From Gemmatimonadaceae bacterium (GTDB lineage Bacteria; Gemmatimonadota; Gemmatimonadetes; Gemmatimonadales; Gemmatimonadaceae): a DNA stretch of 64,000 nt. Under the pieces are notes generated by a model that had not been told where the DNA came from, did no database searches, and was given only the letters and a program-made list of their open reading frames with translations. Shown here piece after piece: positions 27,135-36,718 of this stretch (positions are counted from its first letter, which is position 1; every line of letters starts with the position of its first letter). Where the stretch lies: positions 1 through 64,000 of the forward strand of contig JACDCY010000002.1 in the NCBI GenBank assembly GCA_013817305.1, in the 5' to 3' direction. The position numbers and the translations under genes were made by a program.

Positions 27135-28964
27135 GTGTATCGCCGGCTGCTGCCGTATCTGCGTCCGCATGCCTGGCGGATGGGCGCCACGATGTTCTGC
27201 AATATCGCGGCGGCGCTGCTCGACGCGTTTTCGCTCGCGCTCCTGATCCCTTTCCTCAATATCCTGTTCGACCAGTCGCCTCTGTCGCTCAAAGCGGGCT
27301 GGGTGAGCGACCTCCTAAACGCCACGGTCGGCGCGCTCCTCGACCCCGCCGACAAGATGGGCTCCCTGCGGCAGGTGATCCTGCTCGTGGTCGGCGCGAT
27401 GCTCGCGAAGAACATGCTCGTCTGGGTCAGCGCGTCGCTCGGCGCCAGCCTGCAGGAGTTTGTCACGCGCGACCTCCGCAACGCGCTCTACCGTCACCTG
27501 GTGAAGCTGCCCCTCGGCTACTTCACCCGGATGAAGAGCGGGCAGATCCTGTCGCGGGTCATCAACGACACCGCCGAGACCCGGCTGGTGCTGACACACC
27601 TGATGACGCATTCGCTGCAGAGCATTGCGATGATCGTCGCCTATGTCGCGTTCCTGGTAGGCATCTCCTGGAAGCTCACGCTAATCGCGCTGTTCGTGGC
27701 GCCGGTGCTCATCGGCGCGATGCAACCCATGCTGAGGAAGCTTCGAAAGGGTGCGCGCCGCCGCGGGAACGTGCATGGCGAGATGACGAGCGTGGTGCAG
27801 GAGACGGTCGGCGGGATCCGGCTCGTGAAATCGTTCGGCGCTGAAGGGTACGAGGAGGGCCGGTTCTACGAGGCCAGCGGGAAGTACGCGGCCAGCACGA
27901 TCAAGCTAACACGGCTGGCCTACCTGGCCCCGCCGCTAGCGGAGGTCGTAGGGACGATCATGGCGCTGTTCCTGCTATGGATCGGTGCCCAGGAAGTACT
28001 CCTGCACCGTACGATGTCCGGTGCCGACCTGATCGCCTTTCTAATGTACGTACTTCGGCTGCTGCATCCGTTGAAGCAGCTCTCCCAGGCCCCGACAATC
28101 GCGCAATCTTCGCTGGCATCCGCCGAGCGGCTGTTCGACGTGCTCGACGCGCCCGCCGAAACTCAGCTCGATAAGGGAACGGTCACGAGCGCGCGGTTCG
28201 AGCGGGAGGTCGCGTTCGAGGGCGTTTCGTTCGCTTACGACGGCGACCCGGTGTTGCAGAACGTCAGCTTTACCGCTTCCAAGGGCTCGGTCGTCGCGCT
28301 GGTCGGCCCGAGCGGCGCGGGTAAGACCACGACGGTTGACCTGATTCCGCGGTTCTATCAACCCGATCGCGGGCGGATAACGATCGACGGCGTGGATACC
28401 CGGGAGATCCGGCTCGATGCCTTGCGGAGCCTGATGGGGATCGTCGGGCAGGACACCGTTCTGTTCAACGACACGGTCAGGAGCAACATCGCATACGGCG
28501 CTCCGGGCAGGTTTGCCGACGAGCGGATCGAGGAGGCCGCGCGAGCCGCGAACGCGCACGAGTTCATACGGGAGCTGCCCGAAGGTTACGATACTCTTCT
28601 GGGCGAGCGCGGAACTCGCTTGTCCGGGGGGCAGAGGCAGCGGATCGCGATTGCGCGTGCGCTCCTGCATGACCCGCCGATTCTGATCCTGGATGAGGCG
28701 ACGTCCGCCCTGGATACCGAGTCGGAACGCCTGGTGCAGGAGGCAATCGAGCGGCTGCTGGAGGGTCGCACTGTCTTTGTCATTGCGCACAGATTATCCA
28801 CCATCGTGCACGCGGATATCATCCTTGTGATGGACCGCGGAGTCGTAGTCGAGCGAGGCACCCACACCGAGCTAATGGACAACAAGGGCGTATACAACAG
28901 GTTGTACTCGCTGCAGTTCCGCGAGCCTGACGCATTGCCTGCGGGCATCGGGGCAGGCGCCTGA
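27135..28964 (+). CDS. ABC exporter, fused permease and ATPase (MsbA-like)
   Basis: The 609-residue half-transporter has six N-terminal transmembrane helices (to about residue 320) and a C-terminal ATPase with Walker A GPSGAGKTTTVDL, signature LSGGQRQRIAIARAL, Walker B ILILDEATSALD and the H-loop in FVIAHRLST. MsbA-type exporters flip lipid A or lipid-linked glycans. The two glycosyltransferases and the acyltransferase that follow in the same operon support a lipopolysaccharide substrate. The start is GTG at 27135 (MYRRLLPYLRPHAW). Confidence 0.9.
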   Translation: MYRRLLPYLRPHAWRMGATMFCNIAAALLDAFSLALLIPFLNILFDQSPLSLKAGWVSDLLNATVGALLDPADKMGSLRQVILLVVGAMLAKNMLVWVSASLGASLQEFVTRDLRNALYRHLVKLPLGYFTRMKSGQILSRVINDTAETRLVLTHLMTHSLQSIAMIVAYVAFLVGISWKLTLIALFVAPVLIGAMQPMLRKLRKGARRRGNVHGEMTSVVQETVGGIRLVKSFGAEGYEEGRFYEASGKYAASTIKLTRLAYLAPPLAEVVGTIMALFLLWIGAQEVLLHRTMSGADLIAFLMYVLRLLHPLKQLSQAPTIAQSSLASAERLFDVLDAPAETQLDKGTVTSARFEREVAFEGVSFAYDGDPVLQNVSFTASKGSVVALVGPSGAGKTTTVDLIPRFYQPDRGRITIDGVDTREIRLDALRSLMGIVGQDTVLFNDTVRSNIAYGAPGRFADERIEEAARAANAHEFIRELPEGYDTLLGERGTRLSGGQRQRIAIARALLHDPPILILDEATSALDTESERLVQEAIERLLEGRTVFVIAHRLSTIVHADIILVMDRGVVVERGTHTELMDNKGVYNRLYSLQFREPDALPAGIGAGA

Positions 28965-30079
28965 TGCGCGCCGTCTTCCTGTACACCGGAATCGACTGGT
29001 CGGGATCGGCGCGAGCGTTCTCGGTCGCCGCCCGGGCGTTCGCCGAAGCGGGCGATCCCGTGACGTTCGTCGTGGATCCCCAGGCGCACGTCAAGGAGCA
29101 CGTGCCTAACGCGAATTTCGAGATCGCGGAGCTGGATGCTAGCGGCGGGTGGTTGAATGCTGCGCTGGGACTGAGAAAGGTCCTGCGGCAGAAAAATCCG
29201 GATGTCGTGTTCGTGCACACGGATCGTGAGCACTTGATCGCCGCCTTTGCGTGCTGGCTGGGTCGTCGCGCGGCCGTGGTGCGACGGACGCCTGCGGGAA
29301 CCCGGCTGTACCTCGGCAGCGGCGCCCGGTTCGCGGCCCGGCTGAGGCGCACCGTCTTTCTTTTCACCCACGAAGCGGATGTGCGCGCCGCTGTGCTGCC
29401 TCGCGGCGCGTCTACGGTGGTCGCGGAGCTGGGCGTCGATCCGGCGCGATATCGCGTCGAGGCCGAAGGCGAAGGTCGTGCCCAGGCCGACGCGGAGACT
29501 GCGGAGCGGGACAAGGGCTCGCATTTCCTCTGCGTGTACGATCTGCACGCTCGCGGGCGCGCGGCGATGGCGATCCGCACGCTGGCGCTTCTGGCCGCGC
29601 GGCATCCGTCGGTCCATCTCTTCGTGGTCGGGCCCGGATCCGATTACGAAGACGTGAGGATGCACATCGCCGCGGTCAACCTGCTCACCCGCGTCAGCCT
29701 CCTTGGCGAGCGGGACGACGTCGCGTCGCTGATAGCCGTGGCCGATCTCGGCTGGGTTGCATGCGAGGGAGACGAGGCCGCGTTCGCCATGCTCGACATG
29801 ATGGCGCTCGGCGTGCCGGTGGTGACGGCGGAGGATGCCATTGCGCGGCGATATGTTGCCGACGGCATCAGCGGTCTCGTGGTTCCGTGGGGCGACGCTG
29901 CGCTGGCCGCCGGGATGGTCGCGGGTTTGCTCGCCAGCCCGGACCGCATCGATGCCATGGGCGAAGCGGGCCGCGCCCGCGTAGCTCGCGATTTCGGAGA
30001 GCGCGGCATGCTGGAAGGCTTCGATCGCGCGGCGTCGCTGGCGCGCGCGGGCAAGCGGGGAAAACCGCCGCAGAAGTGA
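28964..30079 (+). CDS. glycosyltransferase, GT-B fold
   Basis: The 371-residue protein has two Rossmann-like halves. The C-terminal half holds the usual GT4-type features: LFVVGPGSDYEDV, a VSLLGERDDVASLIAVADLG stretch, and ISGLVVPWGD near the end. The acidic donor-binding motif is less typical than in its neighbour (EGDEAAFAMLDMMALGVPVV). It probably adds a sugar to a lipid-linked glycan on the cytoplasmic face. The ATG shares one base with the exporter stop (TGATG). Confidence 0.82.
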   Translation: MRAVFLYTGIDWSGSARAFSVAARAFAEAGDPVTFVVDPQAHVKEHVPNANFEIAELDASGGWLNAALGLRKVLRQKNPDVVFVHTDREHLIAAFACWLGRRAAVVRRTPAGTRLYLGSGARFAARLRRTVFLFTHEADVRAAVLPRGASTVVAELGVDPARYRVEAEGEGRAQADAETAERDKGSHFLCVYDLHARGRAAMAIRTLALLAARHPSVHLFVVGPGSDYEDVRMHIAAVNLLTRVSLLGERDDVASLIAVADLGWVACEGDEAAFAMLDMMALGVPVVTAEDAIARRYVADGISGLVVPWGDAALAAGMVAGLLASPDRIDAMGEAGRARVARDFGERGMLEGFDRAASLARAGKRGKPPQK

Positions 30080-30095
30080 GGAACCCGCCTTCTCC

Positions 30096-31259
30096 GTGAG
30101 GCATCTTTTTGTAACCCAGGACTACGGGCCGGATCTCGGAGGCATGGCCAGGCGTCATGTCGAGATCTGCCGCAGGCTGGCTCCTGATTCAGTCACGGTC
30201 TCGACGGTGGCCGCGGGCGATGGGGGCAAGTTCGACAGGGGCGAGCCATATCGGATCGAGCGACAGCGGTTCCGCTTTTCGCAGGCGAATCGCCTGGGGA
30301 ACAGGATTCGGTGGGCACGTGACCTGGCAGCCGAAGCGCCCACCTTCGACATCATCCATGCCGGCAACATCCGCGCGTCGGGCTACGCGGCGTGGTGGGC
30401 CGCACGGCGCGCCGGAATACCGTATCTCGTGTACGTGAACGGGGGCGATCTGCTGCGGGAGAAGCGGAAGGCTAAAAGCCTCACGCGCCGGCTGGGCGCG
30501 CGCCGGATATTTTCCGCGGCGGCCGGCATCGTGGCGACATCGCGCTGGGTGGCGGACCTGTCGGCCGAACTTATGGGCGTCGTGGGGGTGCGTAAGCCGC
30601 CGCCGATCAAGGCGTTCGATCTGGGGACGGATCCCGCGTGTTTTCATCCGGGCGCCGGGAGCGGATCGCTGCGATCCCGCTGGAAGATCGGTGTGGCGCC
30701 GCTGATCATCACAGTCGCGCGGCTGGTGCCGCACAAAGGCCAGGATGTGGGGATCCGCGCGCTGGCAAAGTTGCAGCCTGAGTTTCCGGAGATTCGATAT
30801 GTGCTGGTCGGTGAGGGGCCGGAGGGCCGTCGCCTGCGTGATCTCGCCGTGAGTCTCGGAGTATCGGATCGCGTCGTCTTTGCGGGTGTGCTGGGGGACG
30901 AAGAACTGCCGGAGGCGTACTCTACGGCGACTGTTTACCTCGGCGCGTCGCGCGTCGAGCGCGATCTGGACGTCGAGGGATTCGGCATCTCGTTCATCGA
31001 GGCCGCGGCGTGCGCCCTGCCGGTTGTCGCTGGTGATTCAGGGGGAATTCGCTCCGCAGTTCGCGACGGTGAGACGGGGATCCTCGTGCCGCCGTCCGAC
31101 GTGGATGCGATTGCAGCTGCGCTCGCGGCGCTCCTCCGCGACGAGGGCCTGCGCCTTCGGATGGGAGGGGCGGGACGTCTCGCCGTCGAGCAGCACTACA
31201 ACTGGGAGCGCGTCGCGCGCGACACGCGCGAATTCGCGCGCGAGGTGGTGCAAGCGTGA
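30096..31259 (+). CDS. glycosyltransferase family 4 protein
   Basis: The 387-residue protein begins FVTQDYGPDLGGMARRHVE, the GT4 acceptor-domain opening with its glycine-rich loop, and contains ITVARLVPHKGQDV, VLVGEGPEGRRL, and the donor-site EGFGISFIEAAACALPVV with the E-x7-E spacing. The GDGETGILVPPSD-like RDGETGILVPPSD follows. Start is GTG at 30096, and the end overlaps the acyltransferase start (GTGA). It is likely part of lipopolysaccharide or exopolysaccharide assembly. Confidence 0.9.
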   Translation: MRHLFVTQDYGPDLGGMARRHVEICRRLAPDSVTVSTVAAGDGGKFDRGEPYRIERQRFRFSQANRLGNRIRWARDLAAEAPTFDIIHAGNIRASGYAAWWAARRAGIPYLVYVNGGDLLREKRKAKSLTRRLGARRIFSAAAGIVATSRWVADLSAELMGVVGVRKPPPIKAFDLGTDPACFHPGAGSGSLRSRWKIGVAPLIITVARLVPHKGQDVGIRALAKLQPEFPEIRYVLVGEGPEGRRLRDLAVSLGVSDRVVFAGVLGDEELPEAYSTATVYLGASRVERDLDVEGFGISFIEAAACALPVVAGDSGGIRSAVRDGETGILVPPSDVDAIAAALAALLRDEGLRLRMGGAGRLAVEQHYNWERVARDTREFAREVVQA

Positions 31260-32185
31260 AGTCGGTGCAACATCGCGCCGAGTACGGAGCGTTGCGTGCG
31301 CTCGTGCGCGCGCTCGGAGCCGTTCCATGGGACCGCGCCGGGCGGATCGGCGCCCGGGTCGGAGCCGCAGGGTTCCAGCCACTGGGCATCCGGCGGCGAG
31401 TGGTGGAACGGCAGATTGCGGGCGCTTTCCCCGAGCTGTCGCCCGGGGAGGTGGCCGCCATGGCGAGGCGGTCGTACGAGCACCTCGGGCGGGCATCGAT
31501 CGAGACGGCGCTGCTCCCGGGGCTCGGTCAGGCAGGTGTTTTGCGACTGGTCACCGAAGTCGAGAACTGGGACGTCGTCGAGCGCGCAGTTGCGGGCGGA
31601 AAGGGGATAATCATCGTCGCGGGCCACCTGGGCAACTGGGAGCTGGCGGGCGCGTATCTGGCGGCACGGGGAGTTCCGCTCGACGTGATCGTACGTAAGA
31701 TGGGAAATCCATTCTTCGAGAGTTATTTGAACCAGACGCGCGAACAGATCGGGATGAACGTCGTGCACGACGCGCAGGCGGTTCGGCATACGCCGCGCGC
31801 GCTCAGAGAAGGTCGCGCCGTCGCGTTCGTGGCCGATCAGGGAGTCCGCGGTCTCGCGTCCACCTTCGTTCCGTTCTTCGGACGGCCGGCGAAGACGCCG
31901 CGCGGCGCGGGGGTGTTCGCGCTCCGCATCGAGGCACCGGTTGTTTTCATCGCCGCTCTGCGGAAGCCCGACGGCAGCTATCTCGTCGGGTTTGAGGAGA
32001 TCCCGGTGGAAAGAACGGGTGATCGCGAGCACGATGTGGACGGGGTAGTGCTGCGGTTTACCCAGGTCCTGGAGAGGTGGGTGCGGCGAGCGCCGGAGCA
32101 GTATTTCTGGCAGCACCGGAGGTGGCGCCGGCAGCCGCCCGATACACCACCGGAGCTGCGCGACCCCGCAGCGGAGGGCGCGTGA
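31256..32185 (+). CDS. late lipid A acyltransferase (LpxL/HtrB-like)
   Basis: The 309-residue protein has the LpxL/HtrB family catalytic motif HLGNWELAGA (HX4E) near residue 122, a later FVADQGVRG where the family has D-Q-x-x, and PEQYFWQHRRWRRQP near the C-terminus. These enzymes add secondary acyl chains to lipid A from acyl-ACP at the inner membrane. The start is the GTG at 31256. It directly follows the two glycosyltransferases. Confidence 0.88.
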   Translation: MKSVQHRAEYGALRALVRALGAVPWDRAGRIGARVGAAGFQPLGIRRRVVERQIAGAFPELSPGEVAAMARRSYEHLGRASIETALLPGLGQAGVLRLVTEVENWDVVERAVAGGKGIIIVAGHLGNWELAGAYLAARGVPLDVIVRKMGNPFFESYLNQTREQIGMNVVHDAQAVRHTPRALREGRAVAFVADQGVRGLASTFVPFFGRPAKTPRGAGVFALRIEAPVVFIAALRKPDGSYLVGFEEIPVERTGDREHDVDGVVLRFTQVLERWVRRAPEQYFWQHRRWRRQPPDTPPELRDPAAEGA

Positions 32186-32189
32186 TTTC

Positions 32190-33131
32190 ATGCTAGATCC
32201 AAAACAGAGACGACGTCTCATGCGCGACCGCCGCGCTCAGATAGGGCTGGCGATCGTCGCATTAATCATCGGCGCAGCGATCTTTGCGCCCCTGCTCGCG
32301 GTGCATGACCCTATCGGGATCGATCTCGCGGGGATGCTTCAGGGCCCGTCCGGCGATCACTGGATGGGCACGGACATCCAGGGGCGCGACGTCTGGGCGC
32401 GGCTGGTGTACGGCGCGCGCGTGTCGATCGCGGTGGGCGTAATCTCCCAGGGCATAGCGCTCTTCCTGGGAGTTCTGCTCGGCCTGATCGCAGGATACTA
32501 CGGCGGGTGGATCGACGAGCTCGTGATGCGCCTCGCCGACGTCACGCTGGCGTTCCCGACTCTGCTGCTGCTGATCGCGATGGTAGCGGCGCTGCAGCCG
32601 TCGATGGTAGTGGTTTTCGCAACCATCGGAGTCGTTGGGTGGGCTGGAATGGCGCGGCTGGTGCGCGGCCAGGTGCTGGTCGTGAGGCAGCTCGAGTACG
32701 TGCAGGCGATTCGCGCGCTCGGCGCGAAGGATCGCACGATCATCGCGAAGCACGTCTTGCCGAACGTGATCGCCCCCGTGGTCATCGCCGCCACGCTCGG
32801 CGTCGCGGGCGCAATCATGGCTGAGGCGGCGCTGTCCTTTCTCGGCCTCGGCGTGCAGCCGCCGACGCCAAGCTGGGGCTCCATGATCGCCGACGGCCGT
32901 GACCTGGATCAGCTGCGCAACGCACCGTGGACGTCGGTATTCCCCGGTGTCGCCATCGGCGCGTCCGTGCTCGGCTTCAACCTGCTCGGCGACGCGTTGC
33001 GCGACGCGCTCGACCCGCGGTTCGTCGAGACCAGGATGCCGAGCGCTTCTCAGATGGCCGGGGCGTCGGACGTGCCGAACGAGGCGGAGCTGGCGACGGC
33101 TGCCACGCCTCAATCGGGTACTCTGCCCTGA
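32190..33131 (+). CDS. ABC transporter permease, DppC/OppC type (orphan)
   Basis: The 313-residue permease shows the OppC pattern: an N-terminal helix followed by a periplasmic HWMGTDIQGRDVWARLVYG motif, then five helices, with the EAA loop ALGAKDRTIIAKHVLPN contacting the ATPase and FLGLGVQPPTPSWGSMI near the end. A partner DppB permease, the ATPases and the binding protein would be expected beside it but are not here. The tail (residues 285-313) is polar and alanine-rich. It starts four bases after the acyltransferase gene. Confidence 0.9.
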   Translation: MLDPKQRRRLMRDRRAQIGLAIVALIIGAAIFAPLLAVHDPIGIDLAGMLQGPSGDHWMGTDIQGRDVWARLVYGARVSIAVGVISQGIALFLGVLLGLIAGYYGGWIDELVMRLADVTLAFPTLLLLIAMVAALQPSMVVVFATIGVVGWAGMARLVRGQVLVVRQLEYVQAIRALGAKDRTIIAKHVLPNVIAPVVIAATLGVAGAIMAEAALSFLGLGVQPPTPSWGSMIADGRDLDQLRNAPWTSVFPGVAIGASVLGFNLLGDALRDALDPRFVETRMPSASQMAGASDVPNEAELATAATPQSGTLP

Positions 33132-33142
33132 GGAGGTCGTTC

Positions 33143-34297
33143 ATGAAGATCGCCGCGTTGTTGTTGGCTTTGAGCTGTTCCGGAAATGGCGGTCCGGGCG
33201 ATCCGGCCATCGTTACCCCATCGAACGTGGATCTCGCGCTGCAACCCATTGCCACCGGGCTCAGCTCGCCGGTTCACCTCGCGTCGCCGCCGAACGATTC
33301 GCGGCTGTTCATCGTAGAGCAGCCCGGGCGGATCCGCGTCGTACAAAACGGGCAGCTGTTGGCTACGCCTTTTCTCGACATCACCGCGAAGGTGCTGGAC
33401 GGTGGTGAGCAGGGTCTGCTGAGCGTCGCTTTCCATCCGCAGTACGCGACCAACCGGCATTTCTACGTCTATTACACGGACAACAACGGCGATATCCTGA
33501 TCGAGCGGTACACCGCGACGAGCGCCTCTTCGAACACCGCCGACCCCGCTTCCGCGAGCCCGATCATCGGCATTCCACACCCGGGCAACTCGAATCACAA
33601 CGGAGGCCAGCTCGCCTTTGGGCCGGACGGGTTTCTTTACATCGGAACCGGAGACGGCGGCTCGGGGAACGATCCGCCGAACAATGCGCAGAATCGAAAC
33701 GTGCTACTCGGCAAGATTCTGCGGCTGGACGTGAATCCCGCCAGCCAGGCGGCGTACTCCATTCCGCAGACGAACCCGTTCGTCGATCAGCCGGGCACGC
33801 GCGGGGAGATATGGGCATACGGCCTTCGTAATCCATGGCGATTTTCGTTCGATCGTGGAAGCAGCACGATTTTCATCGGCGACGTGGGTCAGAACAGCCG
33901 GGAAGAAATTGACGCGGTCGCGTTGACGCCGAGTGGACGCAATTTCGGCTGGAAGATCATGGAGGGCTCTCAGTGCAGAGGCCTTCTTCCATGCAACCAG
34001 AGCGGCCTGACGCTCCCAGTGCACGAGTACCCGACGAGCGACGGAAACTGCGCCGTCACGGGTGGATTCGTATATCGCGGAACGGCGGTCCCCCAGATAG
34101 CCGGAGTCTACTTCTTTTCTGATTACTGCAAGGGTGAGTTGCGGAGCTTCCGCCTGGTCAGCGGCGACGCGACCGAATTGAAGGTCTGGCCGATCAGCAC
34201 CGGCGCCACGATCACCTCGTTCGGTGAAGACGCGAGCGGAGAGCTGTACCTGATCTCGCACGGCGGAGCCGTCTCGAAGATCGTGCGCGCACCATGA
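33143..34297 (+). CDS. PQQ-dependent sugar dehydrogenase-type beta-propeller lipoprotein
   Basis: The mature protein is a six-bladed beta-propeller of the glucose/sorbosone dehydrogenase (GSDH) family: HLASPPNDSRLFIVEQPG, GLLSVAFHPQYATNRHFYVY, GGQLAFGPDGFLYIGTGDGG and WAYGLRNPWRFSFD are the classic motifs, including PQQ- and calcium-binding positions. The N-terminus MKIAALLLALSCSGNGG is a short export signal with a possible lipidated cysteine. The ATG at 33143 has a perfect AGGAGG six bases upstream. Residues upstream of it in the open frame are dppC shadows. Enzyme activity needs PQQ, whose synthesis genes are not here. Confidence 0.88.
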   Translation: MKIAALLLALSCSGNGGPGDPAIVTPSNVDLALQPIATGLSSPVHLASPPNDSRLFIVEQPGRIRVVQNGQLLATPFLDITAKVLDGGEQGLLSVAFHPQYATNRHFYVYYTDNNGDILIERYTATSASSNTADPASASPIIGIPHPGNSNHNGGQLAFGPDGFLYIGTGDGGSGNDPPNNAQNRNVLLGKILRLDVNPASQAAYSIPQTNPFVDQPGTRGEIWAYGLRNPWRFSFDRGSSTIFIGDVGQNSREEIDAVALTPSGRNFGWKIMEGSQCRGLLPCNQSGLTLPVHEYPTSDGNCAVTGGFVYRGTAVPQIAGVYFFSDYCKGELRSFRLVSGDATELKVWPISTGATITSFGEDASGELYLISHGGAVSKIVRAP

Positions 34298-34776
34298 GCG
34301 CTGCCGCGCGACTCAGGCCGGCGACGCAGGACGACGTTCCGCTGATCACGCAGCTCATTCGGGAACTGGCCGAGTACGAGAGGCTGGCTCACACGTGCGT
34401 GGCAGACGATGAATCGGTCGCGGAGAATCTTTTTGGCGCGAATCCGGCCGCGGAAGTGGTGCTCGCGTTCTTGGGCGAGGAGCTCGCCGGGTTCGCGCTG
34501 TTCTTCGAGAACTATTCGACGCACCTGAGCCGCCGCGGGATGCACCTCGAGGACCTGTTCGTGCGGGAGCATCTGCGCGGGAAGGGAGTCGGGAAGCTGC
34601 TGCTCTCGCATCTGGCTTCCCTCGCTGTGGCGCGTGGGTACGGTCGGATGGAGTGGGCGGTATTGCGCTGGAACGAGCCGGCGATCCGAGTTTACGACGC
34701 GATCGGAGCCGAGCCGCTGAGCGGGTGGCTCACATACAGATTGACCGGGGACGGCCTGAAGCGAGTAGCGGTTTGA
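34294..34776 (+). CDS. GNAT-family N-acetyltransferase
   Basis: The 160-residue protein is a complete GNAT domain: RPATQDDVPLITQLIRELAE at the N-terminus, a LEDLFVREHLRGKGVGKLLL stretch with the acetyl-CoA loop (RxxGxG), and RMEWAVLRWNEPAIRVYDA. That pattern is closest to diamine N-acetyltransferase-like members. The start overlaps the dehydrogenase stop (ATGA). The substrate is unknown. Confidence 0.9.
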   Translation: MSAAARLRPATQDDVPLITQLIRELAEYERLAHTCVADDESVAENLFGANPAAEVVLAFLGEELAGFALFFENYSTHLSRRGMHLEDLFVREHLRGKGVGKLLLSHLASLAVARGYGRMEWAVLRWNEPAIRVYDAIGAEPLSGWLTYRLTGDGLKRVAV

Positions 34777-35347
34777 CGGGCTCGGTGTCGACCTGAACGA
34801 CATGTGACGCCGTGAACAAAGAAGTAACGCTCGACCGCCCAGATGTGACGCTTTCGGTGCCGCCATGGCTTGCCACGGCGGCCGTGAAGCGCAGTATTGT
34901 GACGGACCGCTGACACCGCGACGTAGACTGCCTACCGCGAATCGTCCGCCATGGTCAATTCCCCGCACCAGAGGGTGTCAGATATCAACCGCCAAGGTAC
35001 CGCCAGCGCTCCAGGGCGACTTCTCCACCGAAGCCTCGTGTTGCGTCCCGTGACGGTGCGTCCGCATCCGGTTCCGGTGCGCCGGCCAACCGCAAAGTCG
35101 GGTTGCGGTGGACCCTTCATACGACACACGGCATTAGCGTCTCAAACAGCAGCCTAGATGCATCACAAGTTAACGCCCAACTACTACCACTAGTAGTTGT
35201 GCCTACGGGTTCACTGGGTACCATCAACAAGTCCGGCTGCGTTTGGAAAAATGAAGGCAGCGTGACACCGCAGTATTTCTGAGGGGTTCGAACGATCGAG
35301 TCTCAAGTCCCGTCGTCGTGTCACCGACTTCGCACCGGAGAAGAACC
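34777..35347. other. gene-free stretch at the left side of the island
   Basis: No convincing gene is seen in these 571 bases, which are visibly less GC-rich than the neighbours. Two hairpins stand out: 34859-34882 (11-bp stem with one mismatch, two-base loop), possibly the end of the GNAT transcript, and 35178-35199 (perfect 9-bp stem around CCAC). A TGTGACG word recurs three times between 34803 and 34902. The promoter of the next gene should lie near the right end. Confidence 0.5.
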
Positions 35348-36676
35348 GTGACCGTAATTAGCATAAGCCTGTTACTAGCCATTCAGGCCGCTTTGCTGGG
35401 TCCGACAAGTAAGCATGATGCGTGGAACGCGCATCGTTCTGTCCCCGCGCGGCTCGAGGCGTTTCACGCATGCACTGCCACCGTTGAAGCGACACACCCG
35501 ATCATGCTCCGCGATGGATCCACGGTAACCATTGATCCGTCAAGTGCGGCACAAAGCGGTGACAGAATTTTCATCGCGGGTACTCCCACAATTGTCTGGC
35601 CAGCCCGCGCGGCGCGCACCGATGGCCCGATCAGTAGTCGTTCTTCGTTGGGAATAATCAGGCAGTCCACAGGCAGGGTCTCCCTTGTGCCTCCGCCGTT
35701 GGCCGGCCTCGATGCGCAACATCCGCGAGTTGCAACAGCAGGTGCGGGCGGTTGGCACGTGATTTTTGTGACCGGTACGCAGGAAAAGTATGGTCTCGAC
35801 TTCCCACATGCCGATCTTTGGTACGGACTATTCGACGGGCGCACCTGGCGCGAGGTGACAAAAATTGGATCCGCGACGTCCGCCAGTCTGCTTCCATCAA
35901 TGAGCTCCGATCTCGTGGCGACGGCGCAAGGGCTGCGCTTCGCGTACGCCTTTGATCTGCCGATGTCGCCCGGACCGATTAAGCGCGGGAATCAAGGCGT
36001 GGTGCTGCTGCATAGGAAGGCTTCGAAATGGGATTCCGACACGCTTTTTACCTCGGAAGGCCCACGCTCTGTCCAGCTCGTATCGAACGTCGATGGAAGC
36101 GTTACAGCAATGCTGACGCAGGATTATTTCGAAGAGGGCCGCTATTGGCCTCCGTCGCTGTTCATTGCACAGCACACTGCCGGCTGGAACGTGCCCCGCC
36201 TCGGCCTGACTGAGCTTTCTCCGCGCTACATCAAGGAGCCTCACCATGCGACTATGATCGGCAGCCGTGAGACGATCATTTCCTGGCATTCCGCGACCGC
36301 TGGCGGCGGCCGCGAAGATCTCGATTGGGGGCTCTTTTTGGCGAGCGGTGACGTGCGTCGCATGGGTCACGTCGCAGGTGTGGAATTGGCCGGCGACCGA
36401 CCGCCAATGTACCGCCTCCGCGCAGGGAGAATTTTGTGGCTCGTTCGGGAAGGCCAGTCACGGGACCAGTTGCGTGCGTTCGTCGGCTCGTCGTCCGGCG
36501 TGCAAAGTGTCGGAGTGTTCAAGGTGCCGCTCGACAATTCCAAGCTTGTCGGCGTATCGCTCCCTGACGACCGGGTGATTTTCGTCTCCGGACGTCTTGG
36601 AACCCTACCCACGGAAGCATTTGGCACGAGCTTCCTGACGACGATCGCAGTGCGCTGCCGCGCATCACGTGGGTAA
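35348..36676 (+). CDS. secreted hypothetical protein, probable beta-propeller
   Basis: The 442-residue protein begins MTVISISLLLAIQAALLG, a signal peptide, and continues as a strand-rich protein with repeated W, G and aspartate turns (WHVIFVTGTQEKYG, LWYGLFDGRTWREV, GREDLDWGLFLASGD). Its texture resembles sialidase-like or exo-alpha beta-propellers, but I recognise no family. The GTG at 35348 is preferred to the GTG at 35318 because it begins the hydrophobic core and has GGAG upstream. Codon and base use look different from the core genes, which suggests transfer. Confidence 0.6.
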   Translation: MTVISISLLLAIQAALLGPTSKHDAWNAHRSVPARLEAFHACTATVEATHPIMLRDGSTVTIDPSSAAQSGDRIFIAGTPTIVWPARAARTDGPISSRSSLGIIRQSTGRVSLVPPPLAGLDAQHPRVATAGAGGWHVIFVTGTQEKYGLDFPHADLWYGLFDGRTWREVTKIGSATSASLLPSMSSDLVATAQGLRFAYAFDLPMSPGPIKRGNQGVVLLHRKASKWDSDTLFTSEGPRSVQLVSNVDGSVTAMLTQDYFEEGRYWPPSLFIAQHTAGWNVPRLGLTELSPRYIKEPHHATMIGSRETIISWHSATAGGGREDLDWGLFLASGDVRRMGHVAGVELAGDRPPMYRLRAGRILWLVREGQSRDQLRAFVGSSSGVQSVGVFKVPLDNSKLVGVSLPDDRVIFVSGRLGTLPTEAFGTSFLTTIAVRCRASRG

Positions 36677-36718
36677 CGCAAAGGCCGTTTCATCAGTCCA
36701 CTCAATCGAGGAGGGTAA

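Noticed and set aside
35281-35310. GGTTCGAAC word resembling a tRNA T-loop
   Set aside because: The flanking bases do not pair as a T-stem and no acceptor, D- or anticodon arm can be built around it.
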